Shown: positions 1 through 10,435 of the stretch, piece by piece
How positions within the stretch are numbered: the stretch's first letter is position 1
How the letters are laid out: the number at the start of each line of letters is the position of its first letter
Origin: Pterobdella sp. o SKG-2022
Taxonomy: Eukaryota; Annelida; Clitellata; Hirudinida; Piscicolidae
Direction: 5' to 3'
Length of the DNA stretch: 64,000 bases
Assembly: GCA_964035795.1 (NCBI GenBank)
Contig: OZ038322.1
Span: 7,937,345-8,001,344 of the forward strand
Translations under genes and position numbers: made by a program
Notes under the pieces: model-generated
The model's database searches: none
Seen by the model: only the letters and a program-made list of their open reading frames with translations
Told to the model about the DNA's origin: nothing

Positions 1-1803
1 TCGTAATGTATAACAGTTTGACTAAACGTTAAAATAATTTTTATTAGCTACAAGGAATTCACTAAAATCATTCTAAAGTGCTGTAAAAAACATGAATAAA
101 AAATTATTTAATTTTCATGTTGATTCAAATTTTATATTCTCATAAATACTAAAAATTGTTAAACTTTATTTCAATTTTAATTCGACACCACAAGTTATTA
201 TTCTTCAAAATTGTTTAAAAAAATTAGGATGCAGGTTTTTTCAAGATCATACTTTTAGGGATCATTTCTATAGTATGTAGTGCCAGATCGTCAGTCAAAA
301 CTGATTCTGGACCCAAACCCAGGATGACGAGTCGTAGCGATCGCTTTTGAGCGTGAAATGGACTAACGCATGTTGCGGCCTCGGGTCGTTTTGTGTTTGT
401 CTGCAATGATCGTTCCTTGCCTTTTGAGGCTTGGAGAAAGCTTTCGCATTCCGACTGGTTCTTTTTTTACCAAATAAAAGTATATCTTTATTATGCACGT
501 AGAGAAGTGAGATTGTCTGCGTGCGTGCGATTTGGAGTTTTTCTCTGGATATTTAAGTTGCCATTTTTTAACATTCTATCACTAAATAAATTAACTTATG
601 GCGACATCCCGCGACTGTGGAATCATCAATGAGATAAATACTTTTTGATCTTTACTTCTCAATTAAAAGTTTCTGAAAACTTATTTTCTATAAGACCTTA
701 TCAGTTTACATTTCCATGTATGAAACCAGTGTTATTATTCTCATGAACTTTTTGATATATATAAGATGAATTGTTTACACTGAGAATTTTATATATTTTA
801 ATAAACATTAAAAACTATTTAAGTATAACTTGTGTTAATTATCTAACATTATGATAAGCTATGAGAGAGTTAAAGAACAATATATTAATACCACAAAAAA
901 AACGAATAGCGTTGTGAATGGAAATGGAAGTTGAAGACCTGTATATCCTGAAGAATAAAATGCTTGAAGTTAAAGCCAGAATCAAGGTGACACCAAAAAT
1001 CTGAATTTTTTGTCATATATAATCTTTGAATAGGGTATAGTTGATAATTAAATTTTTAAGATTATATTTCTTGAAAGACATCATGTATCAATTTTTTGTA
1101 AATTGTTATTGAAAATAACTTCACATATAGGCAAAATTTGATACTATTTTTTATTCAACTAAAACTTTCAACAAATTCAACTTTTTTATTGTTCATATTA
1201 TAAGATTATATTTATTTTTTGCGTTTATAGTAACATACAATTTGGTTTTTCATTTAAAAATTTTTAAGAAGTTATGTTTTAAAATCAAGTTGGATTAAAA
1301 ATCAAAAAAAAATTGCATGGAAGTATAAATGACACTCAAAACAGAGTTATTCTCTCATTAAGAACTTATTTAATAAACAGATGTGTATCTCCGGGGTGTA
1401 GGTCTGTTCCAAGGATATAAATTGAGCTAACTTAATTTTTTGATTCTTTTTTGATGACCGTTATAAAAATTTTAAAAACTGTATAATTAATATCTACTAT
1501 AAATCTGATTTTTTGATTTGTGTTTTTATATAACGTTCAAGAAAGAAGTTTATTGGCATTTTTCTATTATCACTGCAATATATGGAAGCTCAAAGACTGG
1601 TTTGAAGAATCATGAATAAATACATTCACTAATTCATTTTTATCATATTAATAAAAAAATTATTTGAAAAAGTAAATTCTGAATATACTTGATGCAGATA
1701 ACAAAAAGTTGACAGTTTGTTTTTTTTATTTTTTTAGTAGTATAATTTGTATAATTTTTGAATAATAATTCATAAAAAATTTATTCGAGAAGCTAATGGA
1801 AAC
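1..1803. other. AT-rich intergenic region
   Basis: I see no supported gene here. The interval is AT-rich, with stop codons in all frames and no run of exon-like sequence bounded by splice signals. The only compositional anomaly is a GC-richer patch at about 280-545, listed separately. Confidence 0.6.
280..545. other. GC-richer patch of unknown nature
   Basis: About 265 bases are clearly richer in G and C than the surrounding DNA and contain several CG dinucleotides. Short open frames exist on both strands, but none shows similarity I recognise. It could be a promoter, an untranslated exon of a gene outside the window, or a decayed mobile element. Confidence 0.3.
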
Positions 1804-1854
1804 GTTAAAAGTTAACATTTCTAGTAAATAGTACTATAAATGTTAACTTTTAAC
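1804..1854. repeat. Perfect 17-bp inverted repeat upstream of SPT4
   Basis: The left arm GTTAAAAGTTAACATTT (1804-1820) and the right arm AAATGTTAACTTTTAAC (1838-1854) are perfect reverse complements separated by 17 bases. The right arm ends 67 bases before the SPT4 start codon, so the repeat lies in its promoter or 5' untranslated region. Each arm contains the palindrome GTTAAC. Confidence 0.8.
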
Positions 1855-1921
1855 CATCACGCTTTAAGATTCTTTGTTTTTGTGCTTATCCGTAAAAAGA
1901 TTTGATCGTTTTCTACTCAGA

Positions 1922-2406
1922 ATGTCAGTTAATAATATACCTAAAGAATTGAGGCATTTAAGAGCTTGTCTTTCATGCTCTCTCATAAAAAATGCTGACC
2001 AATTTGAACGTGATGGTTGTGAAAACTGTAATCAGTATTTTAGAAAAAAGGTTTAAAATTTCATATATATTTCGATGAATAATTTTATTTTTTTATTGTT
2101 ATATCATTCCAGCACAGTCATTCATCAGTATCAGATTACACAAGTCCCAGTTTTGATGGATTAATTTCTGCCATGACTCCCAGTGAAAGTTGGGTCTGCA
2201 AATGGCAACGAATTGGTTGTTGCTTTAGTTATATAGTTCAAGTTCTATAAAAATGAAATAAAACTTGTCAAATAATTACAGACAAGTTTGTTCCCGGAGT
2301 TTATGCTATTTCAGTAACAGGGAAACTTCCTTCAGATTTAATAACACAGCTAGAAAATGCTGGAGTCCATTATAGGAATAGAGATACAAGTACAACATTT
2401 ACATAA
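1922..2406 (+). CDS. SUPT4H1: Transcription elongation factor SPT4
   Basis: SPT4 pairs with SPT5 to form DSIF, which binds RNA polymerase II in the nucleus and controls promoter-proximal pausing and processive elongation. Three exons are visible, 1922-2050, 2113-2215 and 2282-2406, all with GT-AG introns and consistent phase. They encode about 118 residues, the usual length for this family. The N-terminal zinc finger is intact, with cysteines at about residues 16, 19, 33 and 36 (CLSC and CENC). The family signatures LRHLRAC, SFDGLI, WVCKWQR and [13 protein letters not shown] follow in order. The start is the first ATG of the frame and aligns with the N-terminus of animal SPT4. An acceptor-like CAG lies one base before this ATG. 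An AATAAA signal at 2488 suits the 3' end. Confidence 0.95.
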
Positions 2407-2487
2407 AATTCATATTTTTTGCTTCTAAATTCAATTTTCATTATTTGTTTATCTTTACTTTTATTAAATTATTTTTACTAAGAGACT

Positions 2488-2493
2488 AATAAA
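2488..2493 (+). terminator. Candidate poly(A) signal of SPT4
   Basis: A canonical AATAAA lies 82 bases after the SPT4 stop codon on the coding strand. Confidence 0.5.
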
Positions 2494-2599
2494 GTTTCTA
2501 AAAAGTAGTTTTTTCATTTTGTTTCATGAAACTCGTGAAAAAAAAAACAAAAAAAAATGATCAAAAATTGTTTTTAGCACTTATATATATTCTAAAGTA

Positions 2600-4600
2600 T
2601 AAGTAGCCTTTTACTTTCTTTGGGAATGAGGATTGGAATACTTTGCTTAAATCATTATTATCACTGCTTATAAAATTGATTTCAGATACTAGATTACTTC
2701 TGCTATTACTTATGTTTAGTATGTTGAGTCTTACATTTGAGTAATTATTAATTATTTTATATACTGTTATTAAGTCTCCTTATACGCCTTTCCACCAAAG
2801 TTGTTAACCTTAATACTTTCAGTAGTTCACTATATCCGCAGAAAATTTTCTTTTTCTTATTATCGTACCCCAGTTACCTTAAAGAACTGGAGGATTCCAG
2901 ATTTGTACACAATATTCTAGATGAGGTCTTATTAATTTTTTATAGAGTGCCAACATTGTAGTTTTTCTTCTAGTGAGTGATTTCTGGTAATCCATCCTAT
3001 AGTTTTGTTAGGTTTAGATATAGAATAGTCTATGCTATTCTCCTGGTTTAAATTATTGTTAGAGAAAAGTCCTAGTTCTATTTCTTTTTTGCTATCATTA
3101 ATGTTATGGCCGTTCAATTTATGACCGTTGTTATAAGGATTATTATCGTAATTGAGATTAACTAGTTTGCAATGTTAAATGGGAGAAGCCAGTTCTTTCG
3201 CCATTTTTCAAAAGTCTTTAAGTCTTTCTCAATCGAACGGTGACCCTTGGCATTTGCAATCAGCTTGAGCTCATTTACAAAGAGTTTTGTTGCATTGAGG
3301 ATTTCGTCGGGCGGGTCGTTGATGTAGATGGCAAATAATAGTGGCGCCATAATAAATCTTTGAGGTACTCCATATTTCACAACCCTTTCTTTTTTTTTGC
3401 AACCATTCACTGAAACATACAATTTGCAGTCTTCCAAAAATGCTGAAATGAATTTCAGTATTTGATGGATAATTCCGTATACCTCTAACTTTTTTAGTAA
3501 TCGCTGGCGAGGGATTTTATTGAATGCTTTACTGAAGTTCAAATGAAAAATATCTACGAGGTAATTATGTTCTAGTAAGATCATTGCGGGTCAGTGCTGT
3601 CAAAGAGGTTTGTAAGGCAGACCGGTTTGTTAATGAAACCATGTTGGTGAATCGAAATTTTATTAATAAAGAATGAAGTGAAATGGTGTCTAATGATTTT
3701 TCAAGGATTTTACATATGGTACAGGTAAGGGATACTGGTCGATAATTGCTGGTATAGGATTTGTTTCCTTTTTTAAACAAAATAAAAGGTGCTGCTTTTT
3801 TTCAGGTACTCGGTGAGTCTCTCTTTTGCAAGTAATTGTTGAACAGTATTTTAAGGCTATAAACAAAGTCTGCTCCTTTTTTAAAGCTTTGATCAGTTTA
3901 GGATGAATTGTGTCAGATCTTAAAATTTTATATATATTTTAAAACTTCAATTCCTTCACAACATCTGTGTGTGTAATCAATAGATTGTCCATGTTTTCAT
4001 TAGTTCTGTGACTGAACTCAAGAATATTTTCAACAGGCTTCTGGATATAGACTGAAGACATTGTTTCAGCTAATACTTCTGCACTTTCGTGTGGGGTATT
4101 ATTTTTTGTGCCATTTGACTTTTCTTAACCTGGCACTGTAAGTTTTACTTCTCTGCGGTGTCTCAAATTGGCGTAGAATCCTTTATTTTTTTTGAGATTG
4201 CCGCATATTTTTTCCCGTATTTGATTCTGGCTTTTCTTTCATACTCGTAAAATTTTTTTTCTTTGTTTAAAGTTGTATTTAAATTGAAGTTTGTTAAATT
4301 ATTATAAAAAAATAGACCAGAATTTTCTTTTGCCTTACGCCTATTGTTTAGATGCTCTAGAGTTCCAAGGGGTGTTGTTGATGGAGCTATCAAAAGTATT
4401 GTTCGATGAGAGTACTATATTGGTTATTTTGCTTTAATTATCGTGTATTATTTTTCATGGAACTTTTACGTCATTGTTGTCTTTATCTTATTCTTTTCAG
4501 TATTGTTTAGAGAGTTTTCTAGTATTTCTTCTTCTTTAATTCTGTTCCAATATCTCATCAAACTGTCACTGATATTCATGAAAGGTTTGGAATTAGCTTT
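2600..4600 (-). pseudogene. Degenerate CR1/Jockey-like non-LTR retrotransposon
   Basis: Read on the minus strand, pieces of a non-LTR reverse transcriptase appear in order. A linker rich in charged residues (about 4160-4390) is followed by an N-terminal RT block with SNYRPVSLT (about 3565-3780). The palm region follows at 3162-3584, with LNFSKAFNKIPRQRLLKKL and LLFAIYIND. Eroded C-terminal sequence reading LTTLVERRIRR lies near 2790. The frame breaks near 3580 and again downstream. The catalytic FADD-type motif has become FVNE, so both active-site aspartates are gone. No endonuclease domain is recognisable. The element is therefore dead. The clade assignment rests on the C-terminal block and RT motifs and is approximate, as are both ends. 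Confidence 0.8.
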
Positions 4601-4653
4601 TAAACCATCTTCTTCCTAACCTATTTTTCTCAAAAACCTAAAAACTTTCTTCT

Positions 4654-4735
4654 TTAAGCAGTTCATAGCAGAGCGTCTCTAAACGACGCGTAAGAGGCAC
4701 TATATAAATAATTTATTATTATTATTATTATTAAA
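4654..4735 (+). repeat. Retroelement 3' tail with (ATT)n
   Basis: The stretch ending in GGCACTATATAAATAATTT followed by (ATT)n resembles the 3' tails of CR1/L2-type retrotransposons and their dependent SINEs. It lies on the opposite strand to the reverse-transcriptase remnant next to it, so it belongs to a separate insertion. Confidence 0.5.
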
Positions 4736-4785
4736 CCAATTTTGATACATTTGTGGTCATATTTTCCAAAAGGTGCAAATAAGTT

Positions 4786-4965
4786 GCATGTAATGTAATG
4801 CGGAATATATAAAGCGCTTTTCCTTATAGATCAAAGCGCTTGCTACAACTTTAATGTAACGAAAACACACTGTGGAACAGGTGCTAATTGTCGGCCCACG
4901 TGGGATTGAACACGATAACTTTAGTAAATTAGTCTAAGGCTCAACCATTGAGCTATAAGGACCGG
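4786..4965 (-). repeat. tRNA-derived SINE, copy 1
   Basis: On the minus strand the element begins with a tRNA-like head: an A-box region TATAGCTCAATGGTTGAG and a degenerate B-box TGTTCAATCCC. A shared body follows, ending in a GCGCTTT-rich tail. It aligns along its length with the plus-strand copy at 50211-50390, including the block CACAGTGTGTTTTCG. The two share both the pol III promoter and the unrelated body, which identifies a SINE family rather than a tRNA gene. Confidence 0.8.
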
Positions 4966-5142
4966 CATGATTTTAGTAAGGCTTCGTTTGTGTAAAGTAT
5001 CTGATCTAATAAACTTTTCTGCACCAACTTATGCTCAAAATTCTTTCATGAATGCTTCCAAGTGATTTTTCCTACAAAGATTTCATCATACCTTATACAC
5101 TTGTCTGCTTATATACTTTTAAAATCCTTTTTCACACTTCTA

Positions 5143-5264
5143 CATCAAATAAAAGGAATTTTTAATACATTTATTAAAAACCGAAATCTATAATTTTCGA
5201 TAAGTTTAGCCTTATCATAAAACGTTAGCGTTTATAATGTATTAAAAATTTCTCTTATTTGATG
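5143..5264. repeat. 122-bp foldback (MITE-like) element
   Basis: Two near-identical inverted arms of about 30 bases, beginning CATCAAATAA on each strand and running to ATTTTTAATACATT, bracket a 60-base centre. There is no coding capacity. The centre contains TTTCGATAAGTTTAGCC, the core of a dispersed motif family seen elsewhere in the window. Confidence 0.65.
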
Positions 5265-6241
5265 TTTTTGGTTACAAAATATTGAGGAAAAATACATACG
5301 ATGTCTGAAAAATTAAAAGTATAGATCAAACTGAGAAAGTTTTTTTGCACAAACTAAAACTATTTTATAGTTTTTCAGATACAAATAACTAATGATTGCT
5401 TTTCTTAAAGTTTAATCCTTCATGAAAAAACATTTTAAACTTCAAGATCTGAATCCTATTAGTTTTTAAAAGTTGATAAAAACAACTTGATCCGTAGAAT
5501 AGCCTAAATCAAATAGTATACACAAAGTATTTAATTATCTAAATCACGCATCTTTTCGTTAATCTCTCACATTGCCAAGTGAGAATGTAAGACTTACGAG
5601 AAACTTCGTGGTTTAGATTAAAAAATACGTTGTGTTTGTTTACCTCAAAATTTAATGAGATTTTGAATAGAGAACGATTGATTAAAACGGTGAGGTTTTT
5701 TCAAACTTGTGAGCACAAACAATAATGAAATGGACCGATGAAAGTTAGAGCGTGGAAAGAAGTCAGTGACGCCTTTAAAAAGGGAAAAATGCTGACTATA
5801 ATAAAATGATACTGATATTTCAGTATTTCTTGATTACTCGGTATCACGCACAACTTATTTATTTCTTTTCAAAAGTACACATTTGGAAAACATCTTCATT
5901 AAAACATTCTAAAAAGTAACAAAACAATGATGAAAAAATAGTCTCGTTTCATTTGATGGAAAGCAGAATTTTTATATAATGAAATACTAGACAGAATTGC
6001 ACAAAAAAGTAAAAATGACCTGAAAACAGATCATCCTTATATATAGTTTTATAGAATTTGATATTTTAATACTTGTAACTATAAGCTACTTGTAAAACAT
6101 GTATTTAAAAGCCTCAAAGCATAAATCGACTCTACAGTATAAGACGAATAAAAACGAACTCAGTAAATCAATAAAACGTATAGACTTAATATTTAAATAC
6201 TCCAAAAAGTATAAAGAACTCACGATCTAGGTACAAATAAA
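5265..6241. other. Intergenic region, no gene seen
   Basis: AT-rich sequence between the foldback element and the 3' end of the tetraspanin gene. No coding similarity or RNA gene was recognised. The part nearest 6241 is probably tetraspanin 3' untranslated region. Confidence 0.5.
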
Positions 6242-6908
6242 TTACACGAGATTGAAAATAACATAGAAAGTTGAAGTTAGTACGCGAGGTAGATTAAACC
6301 AGGTGACTATTTGTAACCTCCTGCGGAGTTTCTTTTGAGACTGCAACACAAGATGATCGATAAGGTGAGGGAGAGAAGCTGTGTGGAATAAATTATTAGC
6401 TAATTTCTTGGAAATAACTTAGAAAATATGTTTATTATATCTTTTTGGATGGGTTTAGATTTTAATCTTAGTGAAGAAATATAGTTTGGTTAAAATATAA
6501 CCGATATTTAATTCTAAAATGAAGCTCATAAGCATTTAAAATACCTACCTGCACAGCAACGAATGATAATTCAGTGATCATGAGCACTTCTACCAAAAAC
6601 TTCACCCATGACAAGATGCTGTCCTTGCAACCCTGAAATATAGAAAAAAATAGAATTTGAAATGTCTGTATGCAATAATATAAATATTTTTTTTTGATTT
6701 TTTGAAAATTACTTTAATTATAACCTATACCACATAGAATATCTGGTTTTTTTAAAAACATCAAATGTTTTGTTTAACTTTAATTTCGACTAATAACTTT
6801 AACTCATAAGGAGTTTTTGAAAAAAACATTTACTCGAAAGTTTTAGCTTAAATTTTGAATAAGTGTGTATTTAAACAAAATTTTTGTTGTTGAAGCTAAC
6901 AAAATAAT

Positions 6909-6945
<37 letters not shown>

Positions 6946-9900
6946 GAACATCACAAAGAGGCAATATTTTGATAAATTTTTTTATACAACTAAAAATTTC
7001 GACAGACTCTACTTTGTCATAACTCATTAGTATTTTTTCATATAAAATATATATAATGAAGATATATATAATCTAATTATATTATACTGCTCTACATGTC
7101 CCAGTAACTTGGGTTGACAGTAGTCGGCCTAGATTACCGATACTATTTTAGAGTAATTTATAAAATAGGCAATTTATTTGTGACAAATTTTTTAGACTGC
7201 TAGCCCGAGCTAATGTCCAACTTGAAATTATCCAAGTCAAGATCCACCGTGCACACAGTTGGGCAGTTTGCCAAGCCGTTGTCAATAAAAAAAAAGATCA
7301 TCCGCCAAGCCAAATGACAACGATACCAGAATATCAATTTTTCCATAGCTGCTACTCAGGTTTCGGTTTTCAATGTTATAACAGAAAAGTAGTCTCTACT
7401 TAGAGACGCTAAGTAGGGTGGAGTTTAACGTCATGCCTAAATCTATTTTATGGTAATTAATTGTAGTCTCTACTTAGAGACGCTAAGTAGGGTGGATTTT
7501 AACGTCATGCCTATATCTATTTTATTGTAATTAATAATCCAAAATTTTTGAAATTGTATTCAAAACTTGAAATATCAATGGGTAGTTATTGAAATAATCA
7601 AATGAAAACACTTTTAGAAGTTTATTTTACTCGAAGAATTAAAATAATTATTAAAAACAACATACTTTATTATAAGCTATCATCTTGTTCTGGAATGAAA
7701 CACTTTCTTTTATATCATTATTGTTTCCATTAGGTGTATTTGATGGGTGAACACATGCGACATTCTTGCTCGATCTAATGGCATAAAAACCACAACAAGA
7801 TGATGGCACGAGATTGAATGCATTGTGGTGTTCTGAAGTCGTTTCTTTATCGTGTGTCTGACCATTATATAGCTTCAAACTGTTATTGAAGGCTGTGTTC
7901 CAGAAGTCAGAAGGTCCTTTAGATCCGCAACATTTGAACTAAAAAGTTGAATTATTATTTTAGTATGTATATTCATGTACTCAAAACATGCTTTAGCACA
8001 ACACAGCGACTATTATACGCACTAGTCAAACTCTCTGAACTCATTGTAGCACATCTGATACCAATTCACGAAATTATAAATATTAACAAGAAAAATAAAT
8101 CTCCAAAAAAACTAAATATCCAATGAATGGAAATATGAAGTAATTTTTGTTTTAGGCTCAGTTTGATAATCACATCGCGGATGGTTGCTTAATCGCTTCA
8201 AATCGTAGACTGCTTTTTAACACTTAAAAACATTAAGATATTCGTTTGTTGCAATAGAATACACATTTATAAAAAAAGCTATGAAGAATAACTTATATTT
8301 TGCCTCTGGTTGACTCGAATGCCGAAAGGTAAAACGTGCCTAGGTGTATACAATTTGAACCGATTAGTTGATCAAACTATGAAAACTTTTTACTTCATGC
8401 TGGAACACAAATCATTCAATAAAAAACTTCTCGAAGCATTTCGTAAGAAAAACTAAGCTTTGTGAAATTTGAATAAATACTTTTTGTGAATCATATAAAC
8501 ATGATAATATTTCAGTTTTTAGTCTTCAAAAAATTAGGATTTTAAAGATACTTTATTTTAAAGAAACTAAAATTTTCGATAAGTACAATCTTGTCATAAT
8601 TCATTATCATATGATATTTTTACCAAGACGAAGCTTTTCGATATGTTCTATATTCATCATCGGTAACTTTGGGTACGTTTTTCGTACAACTTTGTGAGGC
8701 TATTCTACTTCATCACGAATCTTACTAAAACTCCATAGTTTCTTTCAATATTCAAAGCATGTACGGTATTTTCTCCGTGATGAAACTCAAAACACTTGAA
8801 AGTTTATTCAAACTATTGTTATAAACTTGAATGTACTTGATTCTAACAAAAACTTTTATATTGCTCAAATAAAATTTTTCCTTGATAAGTATTCTAGTAT
8901 TACACTACTAGGTCAAGGAATTGTAGTTTCACGAAATACTTGTGTATATTTTCTCTTTTGTAGATTTTAATTTATGCTTTTAGGAAGATCTATAAAAGTG
9001 TTATTTCAATCAATCAACTTGAATTTATAGCCAATTTCCTTTACAGTTGCCAGGCCTATTAAACACAATCTATATACATAAGCTTTATACTGCATTAAAA
9101 CGTTATAGATAATCAAATAAAATAGTTTTATTTAATGATATTTAAAAAGTTACCGTAATCTGTAAATGATCCAAAGGTTCATTAACAAAAACATTATCTC
9201 CATACTTTGTGTTTATAAAACTTCTAATATTTTCTTCTGTTGAATGCTTTAGCTGCAATAAAAATGATGAGTTCAAATAGCCTTTAGCAATAGTTTTATT
9301 TCAAATTAATGGAGCTTTTTTAAATAAATTTATTGCAATAAACCCATTAAAAATGATTTTTTAAATACAGTTTTTTACCCATAGTTATTTATATATTGGT
9401 GAAAATTAAATTTTTCAATTATATGTTCAACTGTATGATTATTTTCAATTATGAAAAAGTAGGTGAAATACAATACACAGAAAACTTAGTTAAAACTTTG
9501 GTACATTGCTTGAAAAAATAAATTGAGACTAATTTGATGTAAATGTTATGAGCTTTTGAAATTTTTATGATTTATTTTTTTTATAATGAGGAAATTTTAG
9601 ATACATTTTAAAAAAATAAATCAAGAAAATTCAACAAAAAGATACATAAGATGTCTCTAGAAAAAAGCTTTCAAAAAATATATTTTTTACTGGAATATTC
9701 CTTAGTAAGTTTGTATATAGGAGTATTTGATAACACTGAGAATAATAACTTTAATTCAATTGAGTTATAAAAATGGAATAGTGAAAAAGATTCTAATAAA
9801 ATTCGGTGTGGTATTTAAAAACAACCTCAAGATGTTAAATTAAAATTTATTGTGTTGATTAATTTCAAAACACTCACATGATTTCGATAAATGAACAACC

Positions 9901-10435
9901 AACAAGCAGAAGCCATTTGAGCCATCAAAAATATCACCAAACAGCTTATGAACTAAAATTGTATAAATAATACTCAATTCCCTTTAATCTGTTATTACTT
10001 AAATATTAAAACTTAAATTAAACATTGTTTTTTAAGTATTCAGAATGAATATTAATCTAATATTTTTAAGAATTATACATTCACTCACTACTCCAAGCAA
10101 TGAATGTGATTCTTGAAAAATAGAACAGCAACCAACAAAACCAATGAGTGTAATGATGATGGACAAAGAGATGAAAAAGTAGCAAAAAAACTGAAAAGAA
10201 ACTCTGAAATCTGGATAAGCCACAGTTATCATGTGGTTAAAAGTGGGATCCATTCGCAAGTAAATTGAACCACAAAGAAGCACAATTCCAGTAAGCTGTT
10301 TAAAATATTGATTTAATTTGTGAAATTATCTTAATTAAATGAAATTTAAAAATATAAGTATGAACATACCCAGATAAGAAAATTAAAAAAGAAAGCGATT
10401 CGCTTTGAAAGCAATAAACAACCTCTTAATGCCAT
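6242..10435 (-). CDS. Tetraspanin
   Basis: Tetraspanins are four-pass membrane proteins that organise membrane microdomains and carry partner proteins. Seven minus-strand exons join in phase: 10435-10370, 10295-10089, 9952-9878, 9252-9154, 7938-7666, 6632-6549 and 6340-6242, giving about 300 residues. The first hydrophobic segment follows the N-terminal CLLLSKR. TM2 (FFCYFFISLSIIITLIGFVG) is followed by GCC, and TM3 is ISCLVIFLMAQMASACWLF. The large extracellular loop contains the diagnostic CCG (about residues 152-154), SCC (about 197-198), a further C near 211 and GC at 241-242. TM4 follows, with a basic tail SQKKLRRRL. The loop is long, about 120 residues. I cannot assign a specific subfamily. 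The start is the only ATG giving a complete first segment. Confidence 0.9.
6911..6944. repeat. (TA)n microsatellite
   Basis: An uninterrupted TA dinucleotide run of about 34 bases in the tetraspanin intron between the exons ending at 6632 and 7666. Confidence 0.95.
6965..7060 (+). repeat. Dispersed AT-rich motif, copy
   Basis: Contains ACTAAAAATTTCGACAGAC followed by TTGTCATAACTCATTAG. It aligns with the blocks at 5190-5235, 8553-8640 and 49880-49930. This looks like an old non-coding repeat family. Confidence 0.4.
7081..7438 (+). repeat. Dispersed element A, copy 1
   Basis: This block aligns with the reverse complement of 35063-35391 over its full length. Shared stretches include the opening ATTATACTGCT, CCCAGTAACTTGGGT (CCAGTAGCTGGGGT in the other copy), GCCGTTGTCAATAAA, ATGACAACGATACCAG and the ending GTTTAACGTCATGCCT. 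It is non-coding. The internal pair CGTTGTC and GACAACG can form a stem. It sits in a tetraspanin intron. Confidence 0.8.
7389..7536 (+). repeat. Two 74-bp tandem units at the end of element A
   Basis: The 3' end of element A is duplicated head to tail, with units 7389-7462 and 7463-7536 that are nearly identical. Each unit starts with the palindrome GTCTCTACTTAGAGAC and carries TTTAACGTCATGCCTA. Confidence 0.9.
8553..8640 (+). repeat. Dispersed AT-rich motif, copy
   Basis: Contains AAACTAAAATTTTCGATAAG followed by CTTGTCATAATTCATT. It matches the copies at 6965-7060 and, inverted, at 56135-56200. It lies in a tetraspanin intron. Confidence 0.45.

Noticed and set aside
7389..7536. Palindromic repeat units as a CRISPR-like array
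   Set aside because: There are only two directly abutting units without unique spacers, in an intron of an animal gene, and they are explained by duplication of the end of element A.
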